DNA of 25,758 nt from UBA7396 sp034676185 (GTDB lineage Bacteria > Patescibacteriota > Gracilibacteria > BD1-5 > UBA6164). A program made the position numbers and the translations under genes. Below, piece after piece: positions 18,557 through 25,758 of this stretch. The notes beneath the pieces were generated by a model, which ran no database searches, was not told the DNA's origin, and saw nothing but the letters and a program-made list of their open reading frames with translations. The stretch covers positions 1-25,758 of the forward strand of contig JAUCCN010000018.1 in assembly GCA_034676185.1 (NCBI GenBank), in the 5' to 3' direction. Every line of letters begins with the position of its first letter. Within the stretch, counting starts at the first letter, position 1.

Positions 18557-19264
18557 TTATATTAAATTATAATTTTCAATATCTGTTTTCATATTATGAA
18601 AACTATCTAAAGTAGGATTATAGTACTCACTTAAAAATTTTACCAAATCATTTTTATCTAATTCTTCAGCCTTAATTCCTATCGATTCTAAACTAGTTTT
18701 TATAGCATTTACTCTTGTTGCAAGAGCTTTTTTATGTTTGGTAAGATTTTTTATTTGTGATTTTATTTTGAGTAAATCATCTTGTCCATTTATAGAGGCC
18801 CAGAAGTTTTTAAATTTACCTATAAGACTTAAATCTCTTACACTCAAATCTCCTTCACTATCAACCGCAACTACAATATAAAAATCTTTTTTCATAATCT
18901 GAGCAACTTCTATCAGCTTTTTTAAATATTCTATATATTCGTAGGTTTGATTTTGTAAAAGAGGGTTGGTTTGTTTTATTGCAAGACTATTTAATTTTCC
19001 TAAATAAGTATCAATATCAAGCTTTGTAGAACGGATCATAATTTGTATAGGAAAATCAATTGAGTTTAAAAATCTCTGAAAACTCATAATAATAGCATCT
19101 TGTTCCTCTATACTTTTTAAGAGAAAATTTATAGTAGAACATTGCAAAATTACTCTTGCAGAATTATCTTTCATAATAACAATATTATCTCTAATTTGAG
19201 AAAATGGAAGATATCTTTGAGTAGAAGAGTCAGGAATTTGTTTTTTATTTGCTTTTACTGGCAT
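18557..19264 (-). CDS. TraC-like N-terminal-domain protein of a T4SS-like system (no ATPase domain)
   Basis: A 235-residue soluble protein. The opening 'STQRYLPFSQIRDNIVIMKDNSARVILQCSTINFLLKSIEEQDAIIMSFQRFLNSIDFPIQI' is the N-terminal domain of TraC/VirB4-type conjugation ATPases. The rest is a helical region with VAQIMKKDFYIVVAVD. No Walker A or B follows, and the protein ends where a VirB4 would carry its ATPase. In CPR the ATPase part is often a separate gene, but none lies in this window. Its five glycines are all GGN and it has no UGA codon, the only long gene here without one; with few glycines this may be chance. PrgI-like protein is encoded 24 bases upstream. Confidence 0.75.
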   Translation of the reverse strand: MPVKANKKQIPDSSTQRYLPFSQIRDNIVIMKDNSARVILQCSTINFLLKSIEEQDAIIMSFQRFLNSIDFPIQIMIRSTKLDIDTYLGKLNSLAIKQTNPLLQNQTYEYIEYLKKLIEVAQIMKKDFYIVVAVDSEGDLSVRDLSLIGKFKNFWASINGQDDLLKIKSQIKNLTKHKKALATRVNAIKTSLESIGIKAEELDKNDLVKFLSEYYNPTLDSFHNMKTDIENYNLI

Positions 19265-19288
19265 AATATATTTTTAGTAATAGATGGA

Positions 19289-19705
19289 TTAAATTTTATT
19301 TAAATGGTCTTCAAGAGATTGAATTTGTTCTGCTTTGGTTTTAGTAATAATTTTGTCTTCTGGTTTTGCATCTGATTGAACAATAATTCCAATATCAAGT
19401 CCTGAAAAACTATCAATACCTGATTTCCAAAATCTTTCCTTAAAGTTAATATTAAATCTTAAAATTGCAAGTACAAAAGGCAGAAAAGTCATTTCATATT
19501 GTTTAAAAAGTGCTACAAAAAGAGTTACAGCAACGATAAAAATAGCAGGTATTGCTGCTATTTCAGCTCAAGTACTTCATTCTAAAGACTTAAAAACTCC
19601 GTATGCGATTCAAAACCCTCACATAATAATTCAAAGTTGTTTGAGACTGAGGCCTAAAAGTATAGGATCTTCGTTTTCTATTTGAACGGGAATTTTATAT
19701 TGCAT
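19289..19705 (-). CDS. PrgI-family (VirB3-like) T4SS membrane protein
   Basis: A 138-residue protein. It has a short cytoplasmic N-terminus (MQYKIPVQIENEDPILLGLSLKQLGII), two hydrophobic segments (~25-45 and ~50-68) and a longer polar tail ending in a helix (KAEQIQSLEDHLNKI). The 'VP..ie.ED.ilg.LslkQL' opening is the PrgI/VirB3 signature. Such proteins form part of the inner-membrane platform with VirB4-like ATPases and, in CPR, sit with TrbC-like pilins. The order PrgI, TraC-N, pilin on the same strand supports this. Several glycines in the TM region are UGA. Start ATG at 19703-19705, 63 bases after ybeY. Confidence 0.85.
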
Positions 19706-19768
19706 TGAAGAAAAGTTAGATATTAAATATGGTTTTTATATTTCTTTATTATTATATCATATTTTCTC

Positions 19769-20209
19769 TTATTTTTCAAATATTTTGTTCCAAATTTGAG
19801 TTTCAAAATTTTGCATAACTTCATATTCACTATCTATTTCATGGTCATATCAAAGTATATGCAAAAGTGAATGGATAAGAAGTTTGTAAAATTCTTTTTC
19901 ACTTCAGAGTCAATATTCTTGTCATTGGAGCAGAATTTTTTCCTCACAAAATACGAGCTCTCAGGCAATATCATCTTCTCAGATATGAGAAAAATCATCA
20001 AAATAATGAAAACTTAAAACATCTGTTAATGTATCTTTATTTCTGTAGGTTTTATTGAGATTTTGAATTTCATCTCAACTGACAAAAACAATATTTACTT
20101 GACCATTTTGAGGGAGTGAAATATATGAGCTTATTTCTGAAAAAATTTTTTTTGTTATTATTTCATTTATTTGAAAACTTGGTAAATTTATATAATTATA
20201 TTGAAACAT
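19769..20209 (-). CDS. ybeY: Endoribonuclease YbeY (rRNA maturation)
   Basis: A 146-residue metallo-RNase that trims 16S rRNA. The conserved strand NKTYRNKDTLTDVLSFHYF (~52-70) and GEDDIAGELVF (~77-87) lead to the zinc motif His113-x3-His117-x5-His123 (HSLLHILGYDHE), matching H-x3-H-x5-H. The usual Gly after the first His is Ser here. The N-terminal ~50 residues are the less conserved sheet. It is the first gene of the long minus-strand run and begins next to a divergent promoter region. The start ATG (20207-20209) gives a normal length. Several glycines are UGA, including those in the GYD motif. Confidence 0.92.
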
Positions 20210-20518
20210 GAATAAGTATGAAAATATAAATATAATTGCATTATATAAAATCTTGTGAAAAAATAAAATTTTTATTGAAATATTTTACGAAAGTATTATA
20301 ATAAAACACAAGTCTGTTTTAATGGTGTTTGTTTGAGATTAATTTTTTTCCTTACAAAAAAAAATTACCTGAGAGTTTCTAAGAAAGTATAATGATGAGA
20401 ATGTATTTTTTCAGATTTTATACAAGAATTCTCAAAATCCTTATAAATAAAGGAATACAAAAACCATCTCTCTAACCTTAAAGCGGATTTTTTAATTATA
20501 AATTTATAACTCATTTGT
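20210..20518. other. Intergenic leader region before ferredoxin, unexplained
   Basis: About 309 bases without a convincing gene. It contains a strong plus-strand promoter (20275-20302), so roughly 210 bases of untranslated leader would precede the ferredoxin ATG. The leader includes AAACAC...GTGTTT around 20306-20330, a run of T after 20342, then a structured-looking purine-rich part with CCTT...AAGG at about 20439-20455. I recognise no riboswitch, tRNA or known ncRNA. A TATAAC box at 20505-20510, eight bases before the ATG, could give a separate leaderless ferredoxin transcript. That would leave 20309-20500 as a possible small RNA. Confidence 0.45.
20275..20302 (+). promoter_or_regulatory. 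Strong sigma-70-type promoter
   Basis: TTGAAA at 20275-20280 (5 of 6 to TTGACA) and a perfect TATAAT at 20297-20302, spaced 16 bases. Transcription would start near 20309 on the plus strand, far upstream of the ferredoxin gene. This is the best promoter match in the window. Confidence 0.7.
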
Positions 20519-20749
20519 ATGTCATTATTATCAGAAGAACAAAGACAAAAATTAAATGAAGCTTGAATAAGAGCTCCGTATGTAAATGAAACATGTATTT
20601 GATGTAGTGCTTGTGTGGCTATTTGTCCAGATGTATATGATCTCAATGATGATGGACTGAGTGTGGTAAAAGAACTTGCAAATTATGAGGATTTATCAGT
20701 AGACGATAGTATTCAGGCTTGTCCAGTAAATGCAATTTCTTGGAAATAA
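20519..20749 (+). CDS. [4Fe-4S] ferredoxin
   Basis: A 76-residue electron carrier. Cys26-x2-Cys29-x2-Cys32-x3-Cys36-Pro lies in CIGCSACVAICPDVYDL, and Cys68 in ACPVNAIS. In Thermotoga-type single-cluster ferredoxins the first three cysteines plus the C-terminal one bind the [4Fe-4S] cluster. Cys36 matches a cysteine that forms a disulfide there, but its usual partner is missing here. The glycine of CIGC is a UGA codon, which is direct evidence for the recoding. The start is ATG at 20519-20521 with no Shine-Dalgarno (TTTGT precedes). A clear terminator follows. It is a single-gene unit lying between divergent ybeY and convergent pilin; its redox partner is not evident locally. Confidence 0.9.
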
Positions 20750-20763
20750 TAGAAGTATTTAAA

Positions 20764-20796
20764 AAAAATCCCTTTTTATGAAGGGATTTTTGTTTT
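20764..20796 (+). terminator. Hairpin terminator after the ferredoxin gene
   Basis: Stem AAAAATCCCTT / AAGGGATTTTT around a six-base loop (20775-20780), followed by a T-rich tail. The A-rich left flank would let it also terminate the convergent pilin gene that ends at 20827. Confidence 0.85.
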
Positions 20797-20826
20797 AGAA
20801 AAATAGGGTATACTAGAAGAAGTAAA

Positions 20827-22269
20827 TTAATTTTTAAAACATCTTACTTGAAGTCCAGCCGCACGATTAGCTGTACTTGGGTTTACATTATTAAAACCAA
20901 AATAGAAAAGATAGGCAGTTGAACCATTAGGAGAAGACGACCAATACATTCATTCATAACCTTGAAAAAGGCTAGAACCATCATCTTTGTCACGATAACC
21001 AGCTAAAGGTAACTTTAAGCTACTGGAAAAGTTTACTACATTACTTCCTCATCACCATGCATTATATATATCAATCCATTCTTTATATGTTGGTACATGA
21101 TAATTAGTAGGACAAGGTCATGTCATTTTTATTTGGTTTTCAGAAGTAGAATTTTCCCAAGTTGCACTCGTTGGATTGATTACTCACCAGTCATTTGCAC
21201 TTCACGAATTTGTTCCCCCTGGAGATTTCCAATCATATGTATAGCTTGGGGTTGCATTTACCCAAGAATTATCAGATTTTCAAAATTGATAATAATTTCA
21301 ATAAGAAGCATGAGTAGTTTGCATATTTGTTTCAGTAAATCATCAGATAACTGTTGCTCCTTGATTTATAGTTTTCAATACATATCATATTTGATTTCAT
21401 GTACATACCACTATGTGTCAGTCAATTGAGAGGTTTTCAGGATTTCATCCTTCAGAAGCACCAGTGTTATTTACTCTTCATATTTCGATTCCAGAAGCAT
21501 CAGTATATATTATTTGTCAACCAAGAGTACAAAGTTTAGAAAAAGTAGGTATTACTGGTTCTTCAGGTGGTAGAGTTTGTGGAGAAGTTACTTCTTGATT
21601 TTCTATTATTTTTTCTATTAAATCCATTCAAAGATTTATATAGCTTCAACTATCAGTATCATTTGAAAAATATACTTTTAAATTAGTACTATTATTATCT
21701 AAATTTATATCTTCTTGTATTGGAGTATTATTTGTTGTGTCTACAAGAATTCAAACTTTTTCTCAAAGAGTATAAAAAAATCTTTTTGAATAATCAACAT
21801 TAGCATAGGTTTGAGGAAAATATGATATTAAAGCATTTTCTTCTAAATATGTTCAAAGTTGATATTTCGTATTGTTTCCATTTACTGAGTAAATAAAATT
21901 GGTATTATCTTTAGGATCAACTACATCTTTATTTAATTTTATTAATTGAGCAATGCTTCATTTTATAACTCATTGTTTTATGAGTATATTTCATCATGTT
22001 CAGGTTACTTCTACTTTATCTTCAGGTTCTGGGTATTTTCCTGTTTTTGTATTATATAAAACAAGTCCAGTTTCAATATTTTTTAGTGTTGCCATTCTAT
22101 TACTATCTCTGGCACCTTTTGTATAATTTTGAAAAGAAATAAAAGCAATCGTTGCAAGTATTGCTAAAATAGTAATTACAATAATGAGCTCGACCAAAGT
22201 AAAACCTGTGGTTTTACTTAAGAAATTTTTGTAAAAATTTCTTTCCTTTTTTATTATTTGTATTTTCAT
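20827..22269 (-). CDS. Type IV pilin/pseudopilin N-terminus fused to a FISUMP-like C-terminal domain
   Basis: A 480-residue secreted filament or surface protein. A basic leader ends ...KTTG, with cleavage before Phe23. The mature start FTLVELIIVITILAILATIAFISF has the conserved Glu at mature position 5 (Glu27), as in class III signal prepilins. It is followed by NYTKGARDSNRMATLKNIE, the usual alpha-helix end. After ~200 residues of unclassified beta-rich sequence comes a TLPPEEPVIP linker. The C-terminal ~220 residues have LCTLGGQIIYTDASG, CPTNYHVPTYKEWIDIY, LPLAGYRDKDDGS, GYEGMYWSSSPN and AAGLQVRCFKN. These are the signatures of the Fibrobacter succinogenes major paralogous (FISUMP) domain. 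Many glycines are UGA. A tip or binding subunit of a type IV pilus is the likely role, but the ligand is unknown. Confidence 0.85.
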
Positions 22270-22279
22270 TACTCAAAAG

Positions 22280-22285
22280 ATTATA
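22280..22285 (-). promoter_or_regulatory. -10-like TATAAT box before the pilin-FISUMP gene
   Basis: On the minus strand TATAAT ends ten bases before the ATG (22267-22269), with no recognisable -35. If used it would produce a nearly leaderless message. Confidence 0.45.
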
Positions 22286-22374
22286 AAATAAATGTGTACA
22301 AATTTTAGCATACATACATTTTTTTGCAAATTTTTTCATAGAGGAATAGCAATAAAATAAAATTATTATTAAAA

Positions 22375-22400
22375 AAAATACTTAAAATTTTAAGTATTTT
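22375..22400. repeat. 26-bp perfect palindrome
   Basis: Centre at 22387/22388. Each 13-base arm includes ACTTAAAA and its complement. It lies between divergent genes, so a terminator role is not obvious; an operator dyad or an end-of-message hairpin for a small antisense RNA are possibilities. Confidence 0.6.
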
Positions 22401-22412
22401 AGCACATTATTC

Positions 22413-22446
22413 TATACTTTTTAACAAAAATGTTAATTTTTTAACA
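22413..22446 (+). promoter_or_regulatory. -10-like box with three TTAACA/TGTTAA half-sites (candidate nrd operator 1)
   Basis: TATACT at 22413-22418 is followed by TTAACA (22421-22426), TGTTAA (22431-22436) and TTAACA (22441-22446). Each half-site is exactly 10 bp from the next, one helical turn, with alternating orientation, so adjacent pairs form inverted repeats. A transcript from TATACT would start inside the first half-site. No good -35 is seen. Confidence 0.6.
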
Positions 22447-22483
22447 TAAAAAGCTTTTTTATCAAAAATGGCTTTATAAAAAC

Positions 22484-22510
22484 TATACTGGTTTTTTAAC
22501 ATTTTGTTAA
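22484..22510 (+). promoter_or_regulatory. Second -10-like box with TTAACA/TGTTAA pair (candidate nrd operator 2)
   Basis: TATACT at 22484-22489 is followed by TTAACA (22496-22501), a three-base spacer and TGTTAA (22505-22510). This repeats the layout of operator 1 about 75 bp closer to nrdA. The predicted start would overlap the inverted repeat, the classical position for a repressor site. Confidence 0.6.
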
Positions 22511-22617
22511 CATAACTGTTCTATTTTTGTTAGCAAAAAAAGCAAAAGTTATTAAAGTAGATATTTGAAAAGTTAAGTTATTAATTTTTATTTTTATAGT
22601 TTTTAAAGAGAGTATTT

Positions 22618-25230
22618 ATGAAAATTAAATTTATAAAAAATAGAGAATGAGATCTCGTTCCTTTTGATAGAACAAGAATTGAAAGAGCTGTTGAAAAGGC
22701 TGCCGAAGTAGCTGGTCGTAGTGATTTTTCATTTGTTGATGAACTTACAGATGATATTGTTGAAACTCTAAAAAATACTTTGATTGATTCAGATAATGAA
22801 AAAGTTTTAGTAATTGAAGATATTCAAGATATTGTTGAAAATAAACTTATGGAGTTTGGATATTTTGATATCGCAAAAAAATACATTATTTACAGAGAAA
22901 AAAGAGCATTTGAAAGAAGTATAAAAAAACAAGAAATTCAAGAAAAACTTTCTCAAAATACTCTTGAAATTACTAAATCAAACGGAGAAAAAGAATATTT
23001 TGATAGAGAAAAAATAAAAAATACTTATAAAAGAGTTTCTTTTGGTTTAGCTCGCAGGTGTAAATTTGAAGATTTAGAAGATTCTTTAAATAAATACATT
23101 GTTGATGGAATTAAAACAAAAGATATTTTAAAAATGATGATTAAATCAGCAATTGACTTAATCACTGTTGAAAATACTTCTTGGCAATATATTGCAGGAA
23201 GATTGACAACTATTGATTTATATAAAGAAGCATCAAAAAATAGAAATATTGATATTGAAAATATTTATAAACCAGAAACATATAAAGCTCTTTTTGATGA
23301 ATATATAAATGCAGGACTTTACTATAAAGATTTTTATAAATATTATTCTGCAGAAGATATTTTAGAAGCTGGGAAAAAATTAAAAAAAGATACTGATTTT
23401 ACGTATAATTATACAACACTTCTCATGTATAAAAAAAGATATCTTTTAAATCCAAATAAAATCATAAAAGAACTTCCTCAAGAAATGTATATGAGTGCTG
23501 CATTGTTTTTGGCTATTCCAGAAAAAGCAGAAGATAGACTTGATATTGCATTTAAAATTTATGAATATTGTTCAAAAGCAATGATTTCTCTTCCAACTCC
23601 AACACTTCTCAATTCAAGAACAAATTATCATCAATTATCAAGTTGTTTTAAATTAAATATTGATGATGATTTAAGAGCTATTTATCATAATATTGAAAAT
23701 ATGGCTCAAATTTCAAAATTTGGATGATGAATTTGAGTATATCTTGGAAACATTCGTTCAAAATGAGGAACGATTCGTGGAGTAAAATGAGTTTCTGGAT
23801 GAGTAAATCCTTGGATAAAAGTTATTAATGATACGGCAATTGCTGTAAATCAACTTGGAGCAAGAGCTGGATCAATTTCTGTTACTCTTGATATGTGGCA
23901 TAGAGATATTTATGATTTCCTTGATTTGCAAACAGAAACTGGAGATATCAGAAGAAAAGCATTTGATGTATTTCCTGCTGTTTCTATTCCAGATTTGTTT
24001 ATGAAAAGAGTAGAAAATAATGAAGATTGGACTTTATTTGACCCAAAAGAAGTAAAAGATGTAACTGGAAGAGTTTTACAAGATCATTTTAGTGCAGATT
24101 TTGAAAAATTTTATATTGAATGTGAAAACAATCCAAAATTAGAATTAAAAGAAAAAACAAGTGCAAAAGAATTATTTAAAAAATTCTTAAAATCAACAGT
24201 AGAAACAGGAATGCCATATGTGTTTTATAGAGATACAGTAAATGCTCTCAACCCAAATAAACACGCTGGAAATATCTATTCTACACAACTTTGTACTGAA
24301 ATTTGTCAAAATACTGCTCCTTCAAAATTCGTAGAAGAAACTCTTGAAGATGGAGTGATTTCTATTAAATATACTCCTGGAGACAGCGTAGTTTGTAATC
24401 TTGCATCTATCAATATTGCAAAAGTAAATGATGATAAAACAATTGAAAAAGTAATTCCAATAGTTATGAAAATCTTGGATAATGTAATTGATTTAAACTA
24501 TTATCCTATGAAAGAAGCTGAATTAACAGCAAAAAAATATCGTTCTGTTGGGCTTTGATTTTTATGACTTGCTGAATATTTAGCAGTAAATAAAATTGCT
24601 TATGACAGTGAAGAAGCTCGTGAAGTAGTTGATAAAATGATGGAAAAATTTGCTTATGAAACATTTAAAGCATCAAATGATTTAGCAGTAGAGAGAGCAA
24701 AATACGAATTATTTGATGGAAGTGAATATTCAAAATGAATAGTTCTTGGAAAAGACGAAAAATGGTTTAAAGAAAATTCTAAAACAAATTGTGATTGGTC
24801 AGGACTTTTGAAAAATATTCAAGAAAAATGACTAAGATTTGCATATCATATAGCTCCTGCACCAAATACTTCGACAGCTTGAGTGGTTGGAACAACAGCA
24901 GCAATGCTTCCTATTTATAAAAAATATTTCGTAGAAACAAATATGGTTGCTCCATCAGTAGTGGTTGCTCCAAACTTAAATGAAGAAAATTTTTGGTACT
25001 ATAAAGAATATGTAAATATGAATATGAACGATGTTATTGATATGGTTTCTGTTATTTATAAATGGGTAGACCAATCAATCAGTTTTGAATGGATTATTAA
25101 TCCAGCAAAAGTTTCACCAAGAGAATTGTATGAATATTATATAAAAGCTCATAAACAAGGTATTAAAACAGTCTATTATGTAAGAAGTATGAGTTTAGAG
25201 GTGAGTGAATGTGTAAGTTGTAGTTGATAA
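22618..25230 (+). CDS. nrdA: Ribonucleoside-diphosphate reductase, alpha (large) subunit, class I
   Basis: An 870-residue protein that reduces ribonucleotides to deoxyribonucleotides with NrdB. There are two N-terminal nucleotide-binding regions: an ATP-cone (~1-100, REGDLVPFDRTRIERAVEKA) and a second cone-like stretch (~118-215) leading into the barrel. Catalytic features are Cys343 in LSSCFKL, Cys593 in VVCNLASI, and Cys559-x-Glu561 in STQLCTEI (thiyl-radical Cys and Glu). The residue before Leu-Cys is Gln557 where Asn is expected. Tyr853-Tyr854 in KTVYYVRS are the radical-transfer tyrosines, and Cys865/Cys868 at the C-terminus are the thioredoxin-reducible shuttle. UGA codons cluster at 23725-23860, in the Gly-rich substrate loop. 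The gene ends AGT-UGA-UAA, so the standard code would drop one Gly. nrdB follows after 41 bases. Confidence 0.95.
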
Positions 25231-25271
25231 AAAATTACTCCATATTCGTAAATATTTTTTAACTTTATATT

Positions 25272-25758
25272 ATGACACAAGAAATGATTGCAAATCTCAT
25301 CTTTAATCCAAAAGGAAATGATGATGTAAGAAATAGAACAATTATTAAAGGAAATACAACTGGACTTTTTCAACTTAATGCAACGAAATATACTTGGGCA
25401 AAAAGTATGTATCAAGTTATGATTTGAAATTTTTGGGTACCAGAAAAAGTAAAATGACTTTGAGAAGATGCGGTACAATTTAAAAATGTACTTTCTGATG
25501 ATGAGAGAAGAGCATATAAATGAATTTTATCATTTTTAATATTTCTTGATTCTATTCAAACAGTAAATCTTCCAAATTTTAGTGAATATATTACTGCACC
25601 AGAAGTAAATCTTATTTTATCAATTCAAGCGTATCAAGAGGCAATTCATAGCCAATCGTATGCAACTATTTTAGAAACAGTAGTAGATAGTAAAGATAGG
25701 GATGAAATTTATTATTTTTGGAGAAATGATGAACATTTACTAGAAAGAAATACATTTA
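25272..25758 (+). CDS. nrdB: Ribonucleoside-diphosphate reductase, beta (small) subunit, class I (3' cut by window)
   Basis: The first 162 codons are visible. NrdB holds the metal centre and radical that start catalysis in NrdA. Metal ligands in place: Asp93 in FLDSIQTVNLP, Glu123 and His126 in QEAIHSQSY. Tyr130 (E-x2-H-x3-Y) occupies the position of the radical tyrosine, which favours a conventional class Ia/Ib type over the Phe- or Leu-containing Ic and related types. The second Glu-x2-His half lies beyond the window. Start is ATG at 25272, directly after TTATATT, without Shine-Dalgarno. Several glycines are UGA (e.g. QVMIGNFWV, VKGLGEDAV). Part of one operon with nrdA. Confidence 0.93.

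Larger units (their letters stand above)
22270..22617. other. Divergent intergenic region between pilin-FISUMP and nrdA
   Basis: About 348 bases with no gene seen. It contains the pilin -10 box (minus), a 26-bp perfect palindrome at 22375-22400, two TATACT boxes, and a set of TTAACA/TGTTAA half-sites, all described separately. A TATAGT box at 22595-22600 lies 17 bases before the nrdA ATG, with a weak purine run AAAGAGAG between them. Composition is extremely AT-rich. Confidence 0.7.

Noticed and set aside
20208..20342. 44-codon plus-strand ORF beginning inside the ybeY start region
   Set aside because: It overlaps the ybeY start and the strong promoter, and has no recognisable feature beyond AT-rich residues.
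20369..20375. CTGAGAG resembling the TPP riboswitch box in the ferredoxin leader
   Set aside because: The other conserved TPP elements (such as the downstream ACCTGA and GGATAATGCC parts) are absent.
20365..20646. 93-aa minus-strand ORF opposite the ferredoxin
   Set aside because: It overlaps a well-supported ferredoxin gene with cysteine motifs and is a likely antisense shadow.
21097..21598. Two plus-strand ORFs opposite the FISUMP region
   Set aside because: They are antisense to a domain with clear family motifs and show no domain of their own.

Overview
This is an AT-rich bacterial window that makes sense only if UGA is read as glycine (translation table 25). That code is known from Candidate Phyla Radiation (Patescibacteria) lineages Absconditabacteria (SR1) and Gracilibacteria. 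The decisive evidence is in conserved motifs. All four glycines of the guanylate kinase P-loop (UGA at 5077, 5086, 5092, 5098) are UGA. So are the three glycines of a methyltransferase GAGDG motif and the glycine of the ferredoxin CIGC motif. Read with the standard code, nearly every long gene breaks into pieces. Read with UGA as Gly, almost the whole window is covered by intact genes. I cannot tell SR1 from Gracilibacteria from this window.

Layout. (1) 1-3886, plus strand: the tail of a repeat-rich protein, an ATP-grasp protein, a tiny membrane protein and a large secreted Cys/Gly-rich surface protein. It ends in a hairpin shared with a convergent ICMT-like membrane methyltransferase (3915-4970, minus). 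(2) 5053-11302, plus strand: guanylate kinase with its own terminator, then an AbrB-type regulator, a lipoprotein efflux adaptor and an RND transporter. (3) 11345-20209, minus strand: a tightly packed run of twelve genes. In transcription order these are YbeY, PrgI-like protein, TraC-N-like protein, VirB2-like pilin, a small membrane protein, a terminator-like hairpin, RimO, a holin-4-fold membrane protein, SecG, a peptide-binding-type lipoprotein or anchored protein, a multi-pass membrane protein, a PmtA-like methyltransferase and a TVP38/VTT membrane protein. (4) 20275-20796, plus strand: a strong promoter, an unexplained leader and a ferredoxin. (5) 20827-22269, minus strand: a type IV pilin fused to a FISUMP-type domain. 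(6) 22618-25758, plus strand: nrdA and nrdB (NrdB cut by the window end), preceded by a striking cluster of TTAACA/TGTTAA half-sites next to two -10-like boxes.

Together the genes look like core housekeeping (gmk, rimO, ybeY, secG, nrdAB) mixed with an envelope programme: pilins, a type IV secretion-like membrane set, surface proteins, efflux and lipid-modifying membrane enzymes. This fits a small-genome, host-attached lifestyle, but lifestyle is inference. Most starts lack a Shine-Dalgarno sequence, and many have a -10-like hexamer a few bases before the ATG, which suggests leaderless messages.
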